A DNA stretch of 45,979 nt from Gymnopilus junonius (lineage: Eukaryota; Basidiomycota; Agaricomycetes; Agaricales; Galerinaceae), in assembly GCA_015501075.1 (NCBI GenBank), contig JADNYJ010000267.1:1-45979 (forward strand), written 5' to 3'. Both the position numbers and the translations under genes were made by a program. Below are positions 33,624 to 42,804 of the stretch, piece by piece (position 1 is the stretch's first letter; each line of letters opens with the position of its first letter). The notes under the pieces are model-generated. The model saw nothing but the letters and a program-made list of their open reading frames with translations, was not told the DNA's origin and ran no database searches.

Positions 33624-34607
33624 TCAACACCTTAGCCTCTCCCTCACTCTCACTCCTTGTTTCCACATCTGACCTCTCTCCTCCTGTTCACCCATCACCA
33701 CTCTGACTACCTCCTTCTCTGACTCCTCTGACTCATCCACCTCAACTTTCTTCCCCATGTCTAAGGCCACCACAACCCTCTCATACCTCTCATTCAAATA
33801 CTCTGCCTCCACATTGATTTCCTCCTGGTCTGATGGTATGTACTCTGATGCACTTGGCTCTGATAGTGCATATGGGGGATCTTGAATCCAGGACATGTCT
33901 TCCAACAAGTCCCGGATCTCCCTCAGGTATCGAGCAATGTGCTCGATACCCAGCCCTTTCTGCGCCTCCACCGTCATCTTGGGCTTGGGCTTTGCCACCC
34001 CCATCACCTTGGCTGGTCATACCTCTGACCTTGCAGCTCCTCCGCTGATCGTGCAACCCTTGTGCTGCACTTGGCAGCACTTGCATGATGCCGCCTTGCT
34101 GGTACCCTCCCTAAAAACAAATCACAAGTCAAAAATTAAAACATAACAAAGAAAAAATAAAAATGGGACTTACCTTGGCCATAGGCACTTTGCCCCCGCC
34201 TGCATGCACCAAATGCAGATGACTCCAACCACTGCCTCATACACTCCGGCTGACTCCCGTGTCGTGACCGCCTTCTGCTGCATCGCAGCTGCCTTCTCCT
34301 TTGGCTGCACCTTCTTCTTTCCCTTCGTGGTTTTACTCCACTCTGCCTCTGCCGCCTTCTCCGCCTCCGCTGCCTTCTCCGCCTCTGCTGCCTCCTCCGC
34401 CTCTGCTGCCTCCTCCGCCTCAGCTGCCTTCCGTGCTTCCTCTGCTGCCCGTTCTGCCTCTGCATGCTCTTCTGCCTCCCGTCACCTCTGCTCCATCCAT
34501 TCTTGCTTCCAATGAAGCTCTTCCCTCTGGAGCGCGAGTTTCTGCTCCTGTGCTCAGAGGTCTTAGAGGTCTTCAAAATCCTCCAAGTCAGAATCGGTGT
34601 GTGACAT
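33624..34607 (-). pseudogene. Antisense two-exon coiled-coil ORF with Zn2Cys6-like cysteine array, inside the Gypsy element
   Basis: Read on the - strand from ATG 34605-34607. Exon 1 (34607-34174) encodes an acidic start (MSHTDSDLEDFEDL), a long Glu/Ala/Lys helix with tandem EAEEAAEAE units (coiled coil), a KGKKKVQPKEK basic run and CIWCMQAGAKC. A GTAAGT...TAG intron (34173-34111, 63 nt) follows. Exon 2 continues with CKCCQVQHKGC and a tail (GIEHIARYLREIRDLLEDM) ending at 33624. Across the junction the spacing is CX2CX6CX12CX2CX6C, which fits the fungal Zn(II)2Cys6 consensus. Three stops in exon 1 and one after the array are TAA/TGA where CAA/CGA would fit, so a CpG- or C-to-T-decayed gene. 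Function is unknown; DNA binding is inferred only from the cysteine spacing. Confidence 0.65.
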
Positions 34608-34735
34608 ATTGACAGGGGGAGGTAGAATGACAATATTGAAGAGAGGACCAAACAAAAATTTCAAATAACCAAAACCAACCAGCATGTGACCATTCCCATG
34701 CACAGGCCTCAAGGTTTGGCCTAAGGGGGAAATAC

Positions 34736-35210
34736 TGTTATATATGCACCTCCAACCAACTCCGATCTCTGACTATATAAACTCCGACCTCATGATCCCC
34801 TTGAAGTACTACAAGTCCCAGAACACATAGACACTTAGATTACATGTAGCTAGGCAACTCCGAGTAGCACAGAATAACTTACACGTCTGCCTGCTCACTA
34901 GTACATGTATGGTCTCTGCTTAGTTTCCTCCATAATATAAAAACCTTAGAACTATTATTAGGTACCTCAGTTCATATATTGTTCATTAATCAATTCATGC
35001 TCTCTACTCCACTCTCTCATTCCAATCTGACTCTGAAATTTGAGACAACATCCAGACAATGGAGCACAACACATATGTTGAAGCTGAAGTCTCAACCCTA
35101 TGTCTACATACATTATGCTAAGACCAACTCCAACACCGACATACTCTGACATAGCTCCAACATGGATCTCCTCTGCCTACTCTGCCCTTCCCTTCATCAA
35201 GAACTTAACA
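34736..35210 (+). repeat. Gypsy 3' LTR, CpG-depleted
   Basis: 475 bp, the same length and ends as the 5' LTR. About 5 CpGs remain by hand count. Nearly every difference from the 5' LTR is CG to TG or CA (for example TACGCGCC against TATGCACC). A purine-rich CTAAGGGGGAAATAC run just before it at about 34721-34735 is the likely polypurine tract. Confidence 0.92.
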
Positions 35211-36138
35211 ATATGCTACAGTGTGGGCCATGAAAAAGCAGAAACAGCATCGCCAAGTCTCACAACAGGTGATAATGTCAATTCTCACCATTTTTAATCC
35301 ATCTTGATAAGATCTGGGTTAGCAGACCTCAGCTGACATGTATAATAAACTCCTCCTCCTCCTCCAAAAGTTGCGAAATTTTTGCTGAAATTTTTGGTGG
35401 ACCCAAAACCTCATGGGAATTTTATGAAAACACTGTTTTTAGACTCTATTCATCTGAGTTCAAATCTGTCCTTACTTTTTCCTAAATAATTCACATTCCT
35501 GAGATATAGAAATTGCAGTCTTTGATTGTCCACAACTGTAGTGGGTTTGAAACATGAAGCCAATGGAAGGAAAAATTTCAATAAAAAGCTCAAAATATAT
35601 TTCTCTATTACCTCTACATAACTATAATAGAATAGAGTTCCACAAGCAAAGGGGAAAGTGACTTCTAAAGTAAACTGTTATGCAGACTGTGGGCACTGTG
35701 TCAAAGGCAGATAATATGATGTCACATGTGAACATTTTAGGCAGTGCTTTCACCCATCATTTTTTGGTGATCAGAGCACATCACTCTGTGATTGCTTAAT
35801 ATGGTGGGTACAGTTGTGGACAATCAAAGACTGCAATTTCTATATCTCAGGAATGTGAATTATTTAGGAAAAAGTAAGGACAGATTTGAACTCAGATGAA
35901 TAGAGTCTAAAAACAGTGTTTTCATAAAATTCCCATGAGGTTTTGGGTCCACCAAAAATTTCAGCAAAAATTTCGCAACTTTTGGAGGAGGAGGAGGAGT
36001 TTATTATACATGTCAGCTGAGGTCTGCTAACCCAGATCTTATCAAGATGGATTAAAAATGGTGAGAATTGACATTATCACCTGTTGTGAGACTTGGCGAT
36101 GCTGTTTCTGCTTTTTCATGGCCCACACTGTAGCATAT
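35211..36138. mobile_element. 330-bp inverted repeat with Tc1/mariner-like ends (fold-back or paired MITE)
   Basis: Arm 35211-35540 is repeated in reverse complement at 35809-36138, with no mismatch noticed over 330 bp, around a 268-bp spacer. Each arm has TA-CAGT-type ends: TACAGTGTGGGCC on the outside (from 35216) and, in reverse, TACAGTTGTGGACAATC on the inside (from 35540). These resemble Tc1/mariner termini at TA targets, so each arm may be a 325-bp MITE. The left arm abuts the Gypsy 3' LTR exactly. No transposase ORF is present. Confidence 0.75.
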
Positions 36139-36339
36139 CCTGTCAATCCAAGATGGTATGCACTCATGAAATGCCAGGAGCAGTTGATGAAATGATGAAT
36201 GACCTCAGTTGGGCATGCCACAAGGTATTTTTTGACAGCATCCTTCATGTCTTGAAATGTTTTCTTATCCACTTCACAGTAATGATATTTATACCATCCC
36301 CAGTACTGTAGTCATATAAGAATTAATATCACCACTTGT

Positions 36340-36567
36340 AAAAAAAAATGATTTTTCCGAGATTTTAGCAACTTTTTTTTGGTCCCACCAAAATTTTGAG
36401 CAATATTTTTATCAGAACTATGAATTTGAAAATTTTGCTTGTGTAAATCAATGAATTAGGTCTATTCCTTTATATTTCAGCAATTTCCGAGGTATCTAGA
36501 TACATGTGACAGTGTCTGTAAATGGTGAAATAAAATTGATGCTTTTGATTGTCCACAACTGTACAGA
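36340..36567. repeat. Degenerate third copy of the inverted-repeat arm
   Basis: The stretch from about 36343 (GATTTTAGCAAC, then a TTGGTCCCACCAAAATTTTG-like segment) to TTTTGATTGTCCACAACTGTA at 36546-36566 parallels the second half of the left arm, in the same orientation, with many changes. Confidence 0.5.
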
Positions 36568-37331
36568 CTAGCAATGATCATGCAGGCTAGTGTTGCTACA
36601 GCTTGACTCAGAACCGCAAGTTACTAAAAGTCAGCTGAAAATGAGCTGAGTCAAGTCAAGTCAATAAATGATTTTAGTCACATAGTGGTTTCCACTCAGC
36701 TATGGCTGACTCTGACTTGAGCTGGCTGGAGTCATCCAGGGCCTTTCCCAATTCAGATTTAATGGATTTTTCATCAATTTCCAAATCAATTTCCAGCTCT
36801 GTAGGTAAACTTCACCCCCAAAACCATTGCCAGCACATGAAATACTTTTGGTCTTCTTATGTGTATTAGATTAAGTTTTAGTGCTGTTCTATTAATTAAA
36901 AATCTTAATTCAATGATTTTTGCATTAAGTTTCAACCATGATCATGGGAAAGACTTGAAAAGTATTGAAACATCATGAATCTGAAACTAGTCTGAGGTGG
37001 AATGAATGCCTGCACCTTGAGAGTAGGTGCGAGGCATGGTTCAAAGTTTAAAGCTTAGTGCAACATCCAAGAATTGCATTCTGACACCCTACATTGTCTC
37101 ATAGTCCACCTCCATTCCTTACTCAATGCTGCCTTGCAGAAAGACAAATCAAGCCACCACTAAATGTTCTATTCAGATTGGCACTACTCTTCAAATAGCA
37201 TTCAGGCAGGATGGTATGTTTTTCATCTGAATTTATTATTTTTATCTCTGGTCAGCACTGCTGTAGTTCTGTGTCACTCTATGTCATGTTCCATTTTTAT
37301 CTAAATTATTGGTGCTAATCAATTTCTGATT
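36568..37331. other. AT-rich filler, no gene
   Basis: From about 36600 to 36740 there are many short GACTCAG/CTGAGTC and TCAAGTC words, perhaps a small MITE relic. CpG is almost absent. No coding signal. Confidence 0.4.
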
Positions 37332-37758
37332 TGTTGACATGATAAGTGTCCATGTGACTACATCACATGACTCACATGACACGCATGATCAGACGCGTCT
37401 GTATGTGACTAGATCCAGTGATGACAGAGTATCACAGTCATCTTATATGACTAAAACATGTGATCACTTAGTGAGCATATTACTCATCTTATGAGTAGAT
37501 ATTAGTAATTACATAGTAATTAGCTGAGTAATTGCCTTATGCATTACTCATACGTAGTTAGTCACTGCATTACTCATACATAGTTAGTCACTGCATGTCC
37601 TGTAGGTATATAAGGACGCTCTAAACAGTGTCCTAATCCAAGTCATTTGCACTTCTAAGTAGTAGCCTAAGTAGTCACCTTAGCACTAGCCTCTCACAAC
37701 CCAGGTAAGACAGTAGTTACAATGATACTATGCAGAGCACACTACTTGCTGCTCAATA
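37332..37758 (+). repeat. Copia 5' LTR
   Basis: Starts TGTTGACATGATAAG and ends near TGCTGCTCAATA. It shares almost its whole length with the - strand LTR at 44096-44461 but is about 55 bp longer, including an internal duplication of about 27 bp (TACTCATACGTAGTTAGTC and its copy near 37545-37595). A TATA-like TATATAAGG lies near 37607. Confidence 0.85.
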
Positions 37759-37776
37759 GGTTATGGGCCCCGATAG
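37759..37776 (+). other. Primer binding site, half-tRNA-iMet type
   Basis: GGTTATGGGCCCCGATAG directly after the LTR. Its first 12 bases are complementary to the anticodon stem-loop of initiator methionine tRNA (GGGCCCATAACC). Drosophila copia primes from the same internal tRNA region. Confidence 0.65.
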
Positions 37777-37990
37777 CAAAGCATGCTGTTTGCCATTGGC
37801 AGAACCTGCTGGACATTGAGTTCGCCTTAGGGCAGAACCTGTCTAGCATTGTTTGCCATTGTGCAGAACCTGCCTAGCATCGGTCTGTAGCTTACTTCTA
37901 CCTGGGAAGATAGTTCGCCATCAGGCAGAACATCGACCACAGCTGTTCGTCGCAAGACAGAATGCTCTCCCACAATTGTTCGCTACCATG
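37775..37990 (+). repeat. Degenerate leader repeats
   Basis: Units built on GCAGAACCTG followed by a CTAGCATTG- or TGGACATTG-like word and a TTCGCC or TTTGCC word occur at about 37799, 37832 and 37864. Weaker versions follow near 37925 and 37955. They lie between the primer site and gag, where packaging signals are expected; that role is inference. Confidence 0.5.
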
Positions 37991-38191
37991 TGCAACATTG
38001 TATAGGGCCTTGTCATGTGGGCCTGGACATCTGTCACTGTCTGGACAAATTGCCCTTAAGGGGTTAATTCCATGTCTGGTGCAGGTATTTTTAGCAGTGC
38101 TTTTCTTTTTTAGCATGCTTCTTACACACCTGTCACTGACACAACCCAGCCCTTTTCTTAACAGAAATCCAATCATCCAAACAACTAAACA

Positions 38192-39670
38192 ATGTCTTCC
38201 ATCAAGAACACCACTTCCATCTCCTTCTCCGCCTCTGACCTTCCCAAATTTCATGGTCATGACTACCGCCAATGGGCATCGAAGATGGAGGCCATCATCC
38301 TCCATATGGACGTTAAAGCCGTCCTTGAAGGGACCCTTACCACTCCTCCAGAGCAACAAATTAGGGAACCCTCATTTCCCTCTGGCACTCGTGCTGCTGA
38401 CACCACTCCTGCCACCAGGCCTACCCAGGCTGATCTCAACCTGTACAATGCCTGCTTCTCTTGCTGGACTGCTGCCGAGGAAACATACTGCCATAAATTG
38501 GAGAGTTTCAACTCCAAGAATTCCAAGGTGCTCGGCCTTTTGGCCATGTGCCTCGATACTGGTATATGGGACCAGGTTAACACCCTGTCTGCAGCTGAAG
38601 CATGGGATTGGATCAAGATGAAGTACTCCAAGGAGATGTTTGTCGAGACCCTTGAGGACTTTAGGGTCCTCATGAATCTCAAAATCGATCTCTCCGATCC
38701 CAACCCCCAACTCGTGAAGTTCCAATTCCATTATGGGCATCTCCCACTCATCAATGATCCGAATGCCTCAGGATCAACCAGTTCCACTGGCATGGTACCC
38801 ATGGTTTCTCAATCCATGGCGTGCCTAGTTCTACTCATGAATCTTCCACTTGCCATGAACATCACATCGCAAGAATCTGTTTATCAATGGATGATGGAAG
38901 ATTTCACATGGCAAAACTCAGTTCCAAATATGGAACTGAAAGACCTCTTTGATAGCATTCACACCACATGGGCTGCCTGATTTGGGCACCTTAAGCAGCA
39001 TGAGCAACCCAAGCATGGCACGTTCTATGTGCCAAAGCAGCTCAACCCACCTAAGGATAGCCAGCCCAGAAACCAACAGGCTAGCAATGTGAATGCACAG
39101 TGAAACACTGTGATCAAAGGGAAAGGTCCCAAACTGCACCACTCTGATCAGCAGAACACTGGCAACCCCAGCAGTTCACAGAAAAAGGAGTATCCTAGGA
39201 GGAAACCCTGCTGCTCTGGCTTCAAGCCAAAGTCAGTGTGCTTTGTTGAGGACTCCGATGAAGAGCCATTTACGCTTGCATCGATGGTGCATTTCCCGCC
39301 ACTAGAGAAATCACACCCAGTCCCCACTACTCACAATGTTGTTGAGATTAGTGGGAGAGGTACTATTACCTCTCACAAAGTACGTGAAGGTGCCTGGAAG
39401 AACCCCACTTGGGGAATGGCGCCATACCCCTGTTTTAGGAAATCACAGGACCTGATGTCTTGGATCAGGGTTACCCCGACAATTGCCACCTCAAGTAGAT
39501 TCGAGGAAGTTGCCCTTAATATGGGCACAAGTAGGATCGCCGAAAATGTGGGAATGAGTAGCACTGTGTATTTACACAGTAGCACCACCACAGAGGATGT
39601 TGCATCGGGGTTGTCGATGACGACTGAGATCTATAATGATCTCTTTGGTCCTGAGCCCTATGGGTGCTGA
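38192..39670 (+). pseudogene. Copia gag-like region with stops
   Basis: ATG 38192 opens 262 codons typical of Copia gag (FSASDLPKFHGHDYRQWASK, the N-terminal fold that follows LTR-gag starts), with an ELKDLFDSIHTTWAA end. TGA at 38978 and 39101 interrupt a continuing frame that runs to 39670; both would be CGA arginine in an undecayed copy. No CCHC zinc knuckle was seen; PCCSGFKPK near 39207 may be what is left. Confidence 0.7.
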
Positions 39671-41218
39671 CCCCAGATCCCTCTCACATAGCAGTCGATT
39701 CTGAACCACTTATGGCAGAAGATTGGAATCAGATGCATGGGGTAGTGTCACAAGGTGATCTTGCCTATGTGGACGATGATGAGGAGTATATCTCCTTTGG
39801 GGAAGAAGATCTTCTGCCACCACCACCGATCGCACTATATTGGTGCAGATGGGAATATCATCACTAAAACAGCTCAACAGAGCCGTGATGACATGTACCA
39901 GATGATGCGGGATTCAGACCCAATCACCTATGAGGACGAGATCGAGCAGAATCATGGTGATTCAGTGCTCCTCCCTCATCTGGATTGGCAAGTACCTTCT
40001 TGTTCACATGCTGATGAGATACTAACTGATCAACCCACAGGTATTAATACACTGTATGGGGTAGATAGTAAATTACTTTTATTTACTATCTACAATATTT
40101 ATCTTGATCATGTTGTCTCTTGTGTGAACTGTAAGGGAAAGGAACATCAAAAGACATTTGAGGAATGGCTTGTAGATTCCGGAGCATCCATGCATTTTTC
40201 TGGACAAATCTCTGACTTCTCGGAACTTACCAAATTTCCAAGCAAAGAAAGACCAAAGGTCCAAACTGCTAATGGCATAGCCTATGTCGATGGATTTGGT
40301 ACTGTTTTCATTGAAACAGAAGTTACCGATAAAGACAATACTGTGATGCATGAAACATTGCGTCTTCATCCAGTATTCTACATGCCTGCTGTGACTGTAT
40401 GACTTCTGTCGATGGGTCAAATCCTCAGCACAGGAAATGTTATATTAGGTGATTCACAATCACTTAATTTCATATCCAAAGAGAATAGCTGCACCATTTT
40501 AAATGCATTGCCGAAGCATTCTCATCATGACACTATGTTTTGGGTTAAGTCGCAGATCATCTCTGGAAAGAACTTGATCATGATGGAATCGGTACATGCC
40601 GAAGATTACGATCTATGGCATAAATGACTCGGACACCCTTCCACTCAAGTGTTCAAGAAGTTTAATGCTAATTCTGAAAACTTCCCATCTATTAAAGTCC
40701 CGAAGGATGCTGGCATATGCGAAGGTTGTGCCAAAGGAAAGATGCATTCATGCTCCTTCCCAGACAATGTCAAACATGCAACCAGACCATTCCAGTGGAT
40801 CCATTCAGACCTTAAGGAGTATCCGGTGACTTCATATCACCAGTACAAATATTTCATTTCCTTTATTGATGATCACACATCAAATACTTGGGTCACACTC
40901 CTCAAACAAAAGAGTGATGCAAAAGATGCTACCAGGCAATTTTTAGCCATGGTAAAAACCAAGTATAATGCCAAAGTCGCAGAATGGATGAGCGACAATG
41001 GCGGTGAATACATCGATAAGGAATACTTAGAAATCCTTAAGGATCTTGGGATCGAGATCCAAAGAAGCGTACCACATCAGCCCCAAATGAATGGTCAAGC
41101 TGAATGCTTCAATCGGACTTTAGATGAGAAAGCCGAGTCTATGCACCTATTAGCCTGTCTCCCTGACAGCCACACCAGATCTTTGCACACAACAGCCAAG
41201 CATGTTACCTCCAGGTAA
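39671..41218 (+). pseudogene. Copia protease and integrase, truncated
   Basis: Protease: WLVDSGASMHFSG near 40168. A GAG-pre-integrase motif (DYDLWHK, TGA at 40625, then LGHPSTQVFKKF) follows, with ICEGCAKGKMH near 40716. The integrase core begins WIHSDLKEYP near 40798 (first D), has SDNGGEYID near 40992 (second D) and NGQAECFNRTLDEKAESM near 41090 (E). The protein breaks at about 41218 where unrelated sequence starts. Confidence 0.8.
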
Positions 41219-41639
41219 GTCTGCCATGTTTGCTTGTATAGATGCAAATCTGGCTTACACATCCATTCAAAAAACAGAAGATCCCTTTGTTGTATCACCC
41301 TAGCACCAACCCGGACCTTCAAGAGCTGCTCTTGCAAGTGAAATTCATCCTCTAAATGTGCCTGACTCCCTGCAAAGTGAAATTGATATCAACATCTCAC
41401 CAACAACATCTGAGAATGAAGAACTGCTTCCTGTTCTTCCTGGTAGATGAACTGTACCCTCAGCTCCAACAAGTCAGCAATGCTGGACCACTTCTCACTC
41501 CTATTCTCCAAGAGCTGGACCTCACAGTAAGCCTCCATCACCCACTTGTACCTCCTAATCTCATCAAACTACATCTGGGCTGGCTGAGAACAAAAATCAT
41601 CATGAGGCACAAGATATCTGTCCATTTTACCAGCTAGAA
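41219..41639. other. Junction region before the hAT fragment
   Basis: Only short ORFs. Some of it may be a CpG-decayed 5' part of the hAT gene, but I cannot read a convincing protein. Confidence 0.3.
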
Positions 41640-42454
41640 GAGGACTGGTCGAGCAAGAAAAATCTTTGATATTGTTTATTCTGCAAGTGAGTTTGATTTA
41701 TTCAGATTTTGATATTTGACTAACTGTTCATTGCAGCAAACTCAAAGCTGCTAATCCTTTGATGAAAGTCAAAGGGTATAGTTTGAAGACATCAACCAGC
41801 ACTCTCCGGAGTCATTTTATGAAATTTCACTTTGAGGAGTGGGTCAACAGCTGTGATGGAATGAAAATACCCATCAAGGCCAACCTCAAGATCCATTCAC
41901 AAGTGGAGGAATATTGGGCTCAGTGAGATGGAAGGGAGCAAGAAGACATCTCTGATGAGGCAAGCAAGGACTGTGCTGAGTTCTTGAAAGAAGCATTTGT
42001 AGATGCTCTTACAGACTTCATTATTGCTGATGATCAAGTATGTATTTTGCTTTCTTGCCCTTTGTGATCTCATTATTTGCACCCATCCAGTCGATAAATG
42101 TTATTGAAAGCCCTCATCTTCAAGCAATATTCCTTAAGCTCTAAAAGGAACTAAAGGATCAAGACATACCACACTGGATGATTCTACGAGCCCAAGTGTT
42201 GGAATGCCTTGATGAACATCTCAAGCAACTAGCAAAAAACATGCAAGTGCATATGAATTATCAGCTAATTGATATTCCTAATCTTAATTTGACTTGCATT
42301 ACTTAGACATCAATTGGAAAAATCTCATTCACTATGGACATGTGGACAGACCCCAATCTGGTTCCATACATAGCTGTCACAGCCCATTGGATACAAGCCA
42401 CACCATCTTCAACCTGAGATGGCATGCAATACAAACTCAAGCTTTGCCTGACCT
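41640..42454 (+). pseudogene. hAT-family transposase fragment
   Basis: Exon pieces in the order seen in basidiomycete hAT transposases: KRTGRARKIFDIVYSAS (to about 41690), intron ending about 41736, KLKAANPLMKVKGYSLKTS with LRSHFMKFHFEEWV, DFIIADDQ (to 42038), intron, INVIESPHLQAIF with DIPHWMILRAQVLE, then after AG at 42306 IGKISFTMDMWTDPNLVPY and IAVTAHWIQATP. Stops at about 41926 and 42144 break it. It ends at 42454, where an LTR starts. The catalytic RNase H-like core is incomplete. Confidence 0.7.
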
Positions 42455-42804
42455 TGTGACACAGCGTGGTCGCAGGACCCTATCCGCAGGAGGTAGCGAG
42501 GTCCAGAGATCTAGTAGCAGGTACAGATTCCAGACCCATGGGTTTACCTTGTGATTCTAGGTGAGAAGTTGTGTCACCCTCGACAGGGGAGCAGAAGTGG
42601 ATGCTCAGCCTAAGAGGGTGCATAGGGGATTGAACGGGAGAGCAAGGTCATTGTAGTAGTTATTCAAAAATTAGTCTATCCTAAGTGGTACTGGGTTACA
42701 TAGGATAGGCTTCCAAAAATAATACAAGTAAATAATATAAAGAAAGCTAACTGTCACAAGGTATAACAAGATAGCACAGATGTCATAGGTCACTCATCGT
42801 CACA
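42455..42804 (-). repeat. LTR of a minus-strand element inserted in the hAT fragment
   Basis: 350 bp with TGTGACACAG at one end and ATCGTCACA at the other, so TGTGAC...GTCACA inverted ends. On the - strand a G-rich tract (ATGGGGGGGCAA) lies directly before it at about 42805-42818, the expected place of a polypurine tract. I therefore call it the 3' LTR of a minus-strand element. Confidence 0.55.

Larger units (their letters stand above)
27882..35210 (+). mobile_element. Ty3/Gypsy LTR retrotransposon, chromovirus type, decayed
   Basis: 7.3 kb bounded by two 475-bp LTRs. Order: LTR, gag with zinc knuckle, aspartic protease, reverse transcriptase, RNase H, integrase, chromodomain, an extra antisense ORF, LTR. 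The protease-RT-RNaseH-integrase order and the chromodomain place it in the chromovirus branch of Ty3/Gypsy. All ORFs carry frameshifts and stops; many stops are TGA where the family has arginine (CGA). The 6-bp flanks (CAAGTTG before, ATATGC after) do not match, so no target-site duplication is visible. It lies inside the thaumatin-like gene on its left side. Confidence 0.93.
37332..41218 (+). mobile_element. Ty1/Copia element, 5' part (LTR, gag, protease, integrase)
   Basis: A 5' LTR, copia-type primer site, leader repeats, gag, protease and integrase are in the usual Copia order. The sequence breaks off shortly after the integrase core (about 41218); RT and RNase H are absent on this strand. 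A matching 3' part lies on the - strand at 44096-45979, so this may be one inverted element or two insertions. Confidence 0.85.

Noticed and set aside
34204..34612. Two + strand open frames of about 103 aa, rich in Ser/Ala or Pro/Leu
   Set aside because: They are shadows of the Glu/Ala/Lys coiled coil coded on the - strand; low complexity keeps them open.
36600..36740. Array of GACTCAG/CTGAGTC words as a regulatory array or CRISPR-like repeat
   Set aside because: Spacing and unit length are irregular, and the stretch sits in transposon debris.
42455..42804. Solo LTR
   Set aside because: A polypurine tract and gag-like open stretches follow on the - strand, so an element remnant fits better than a solo LTR.
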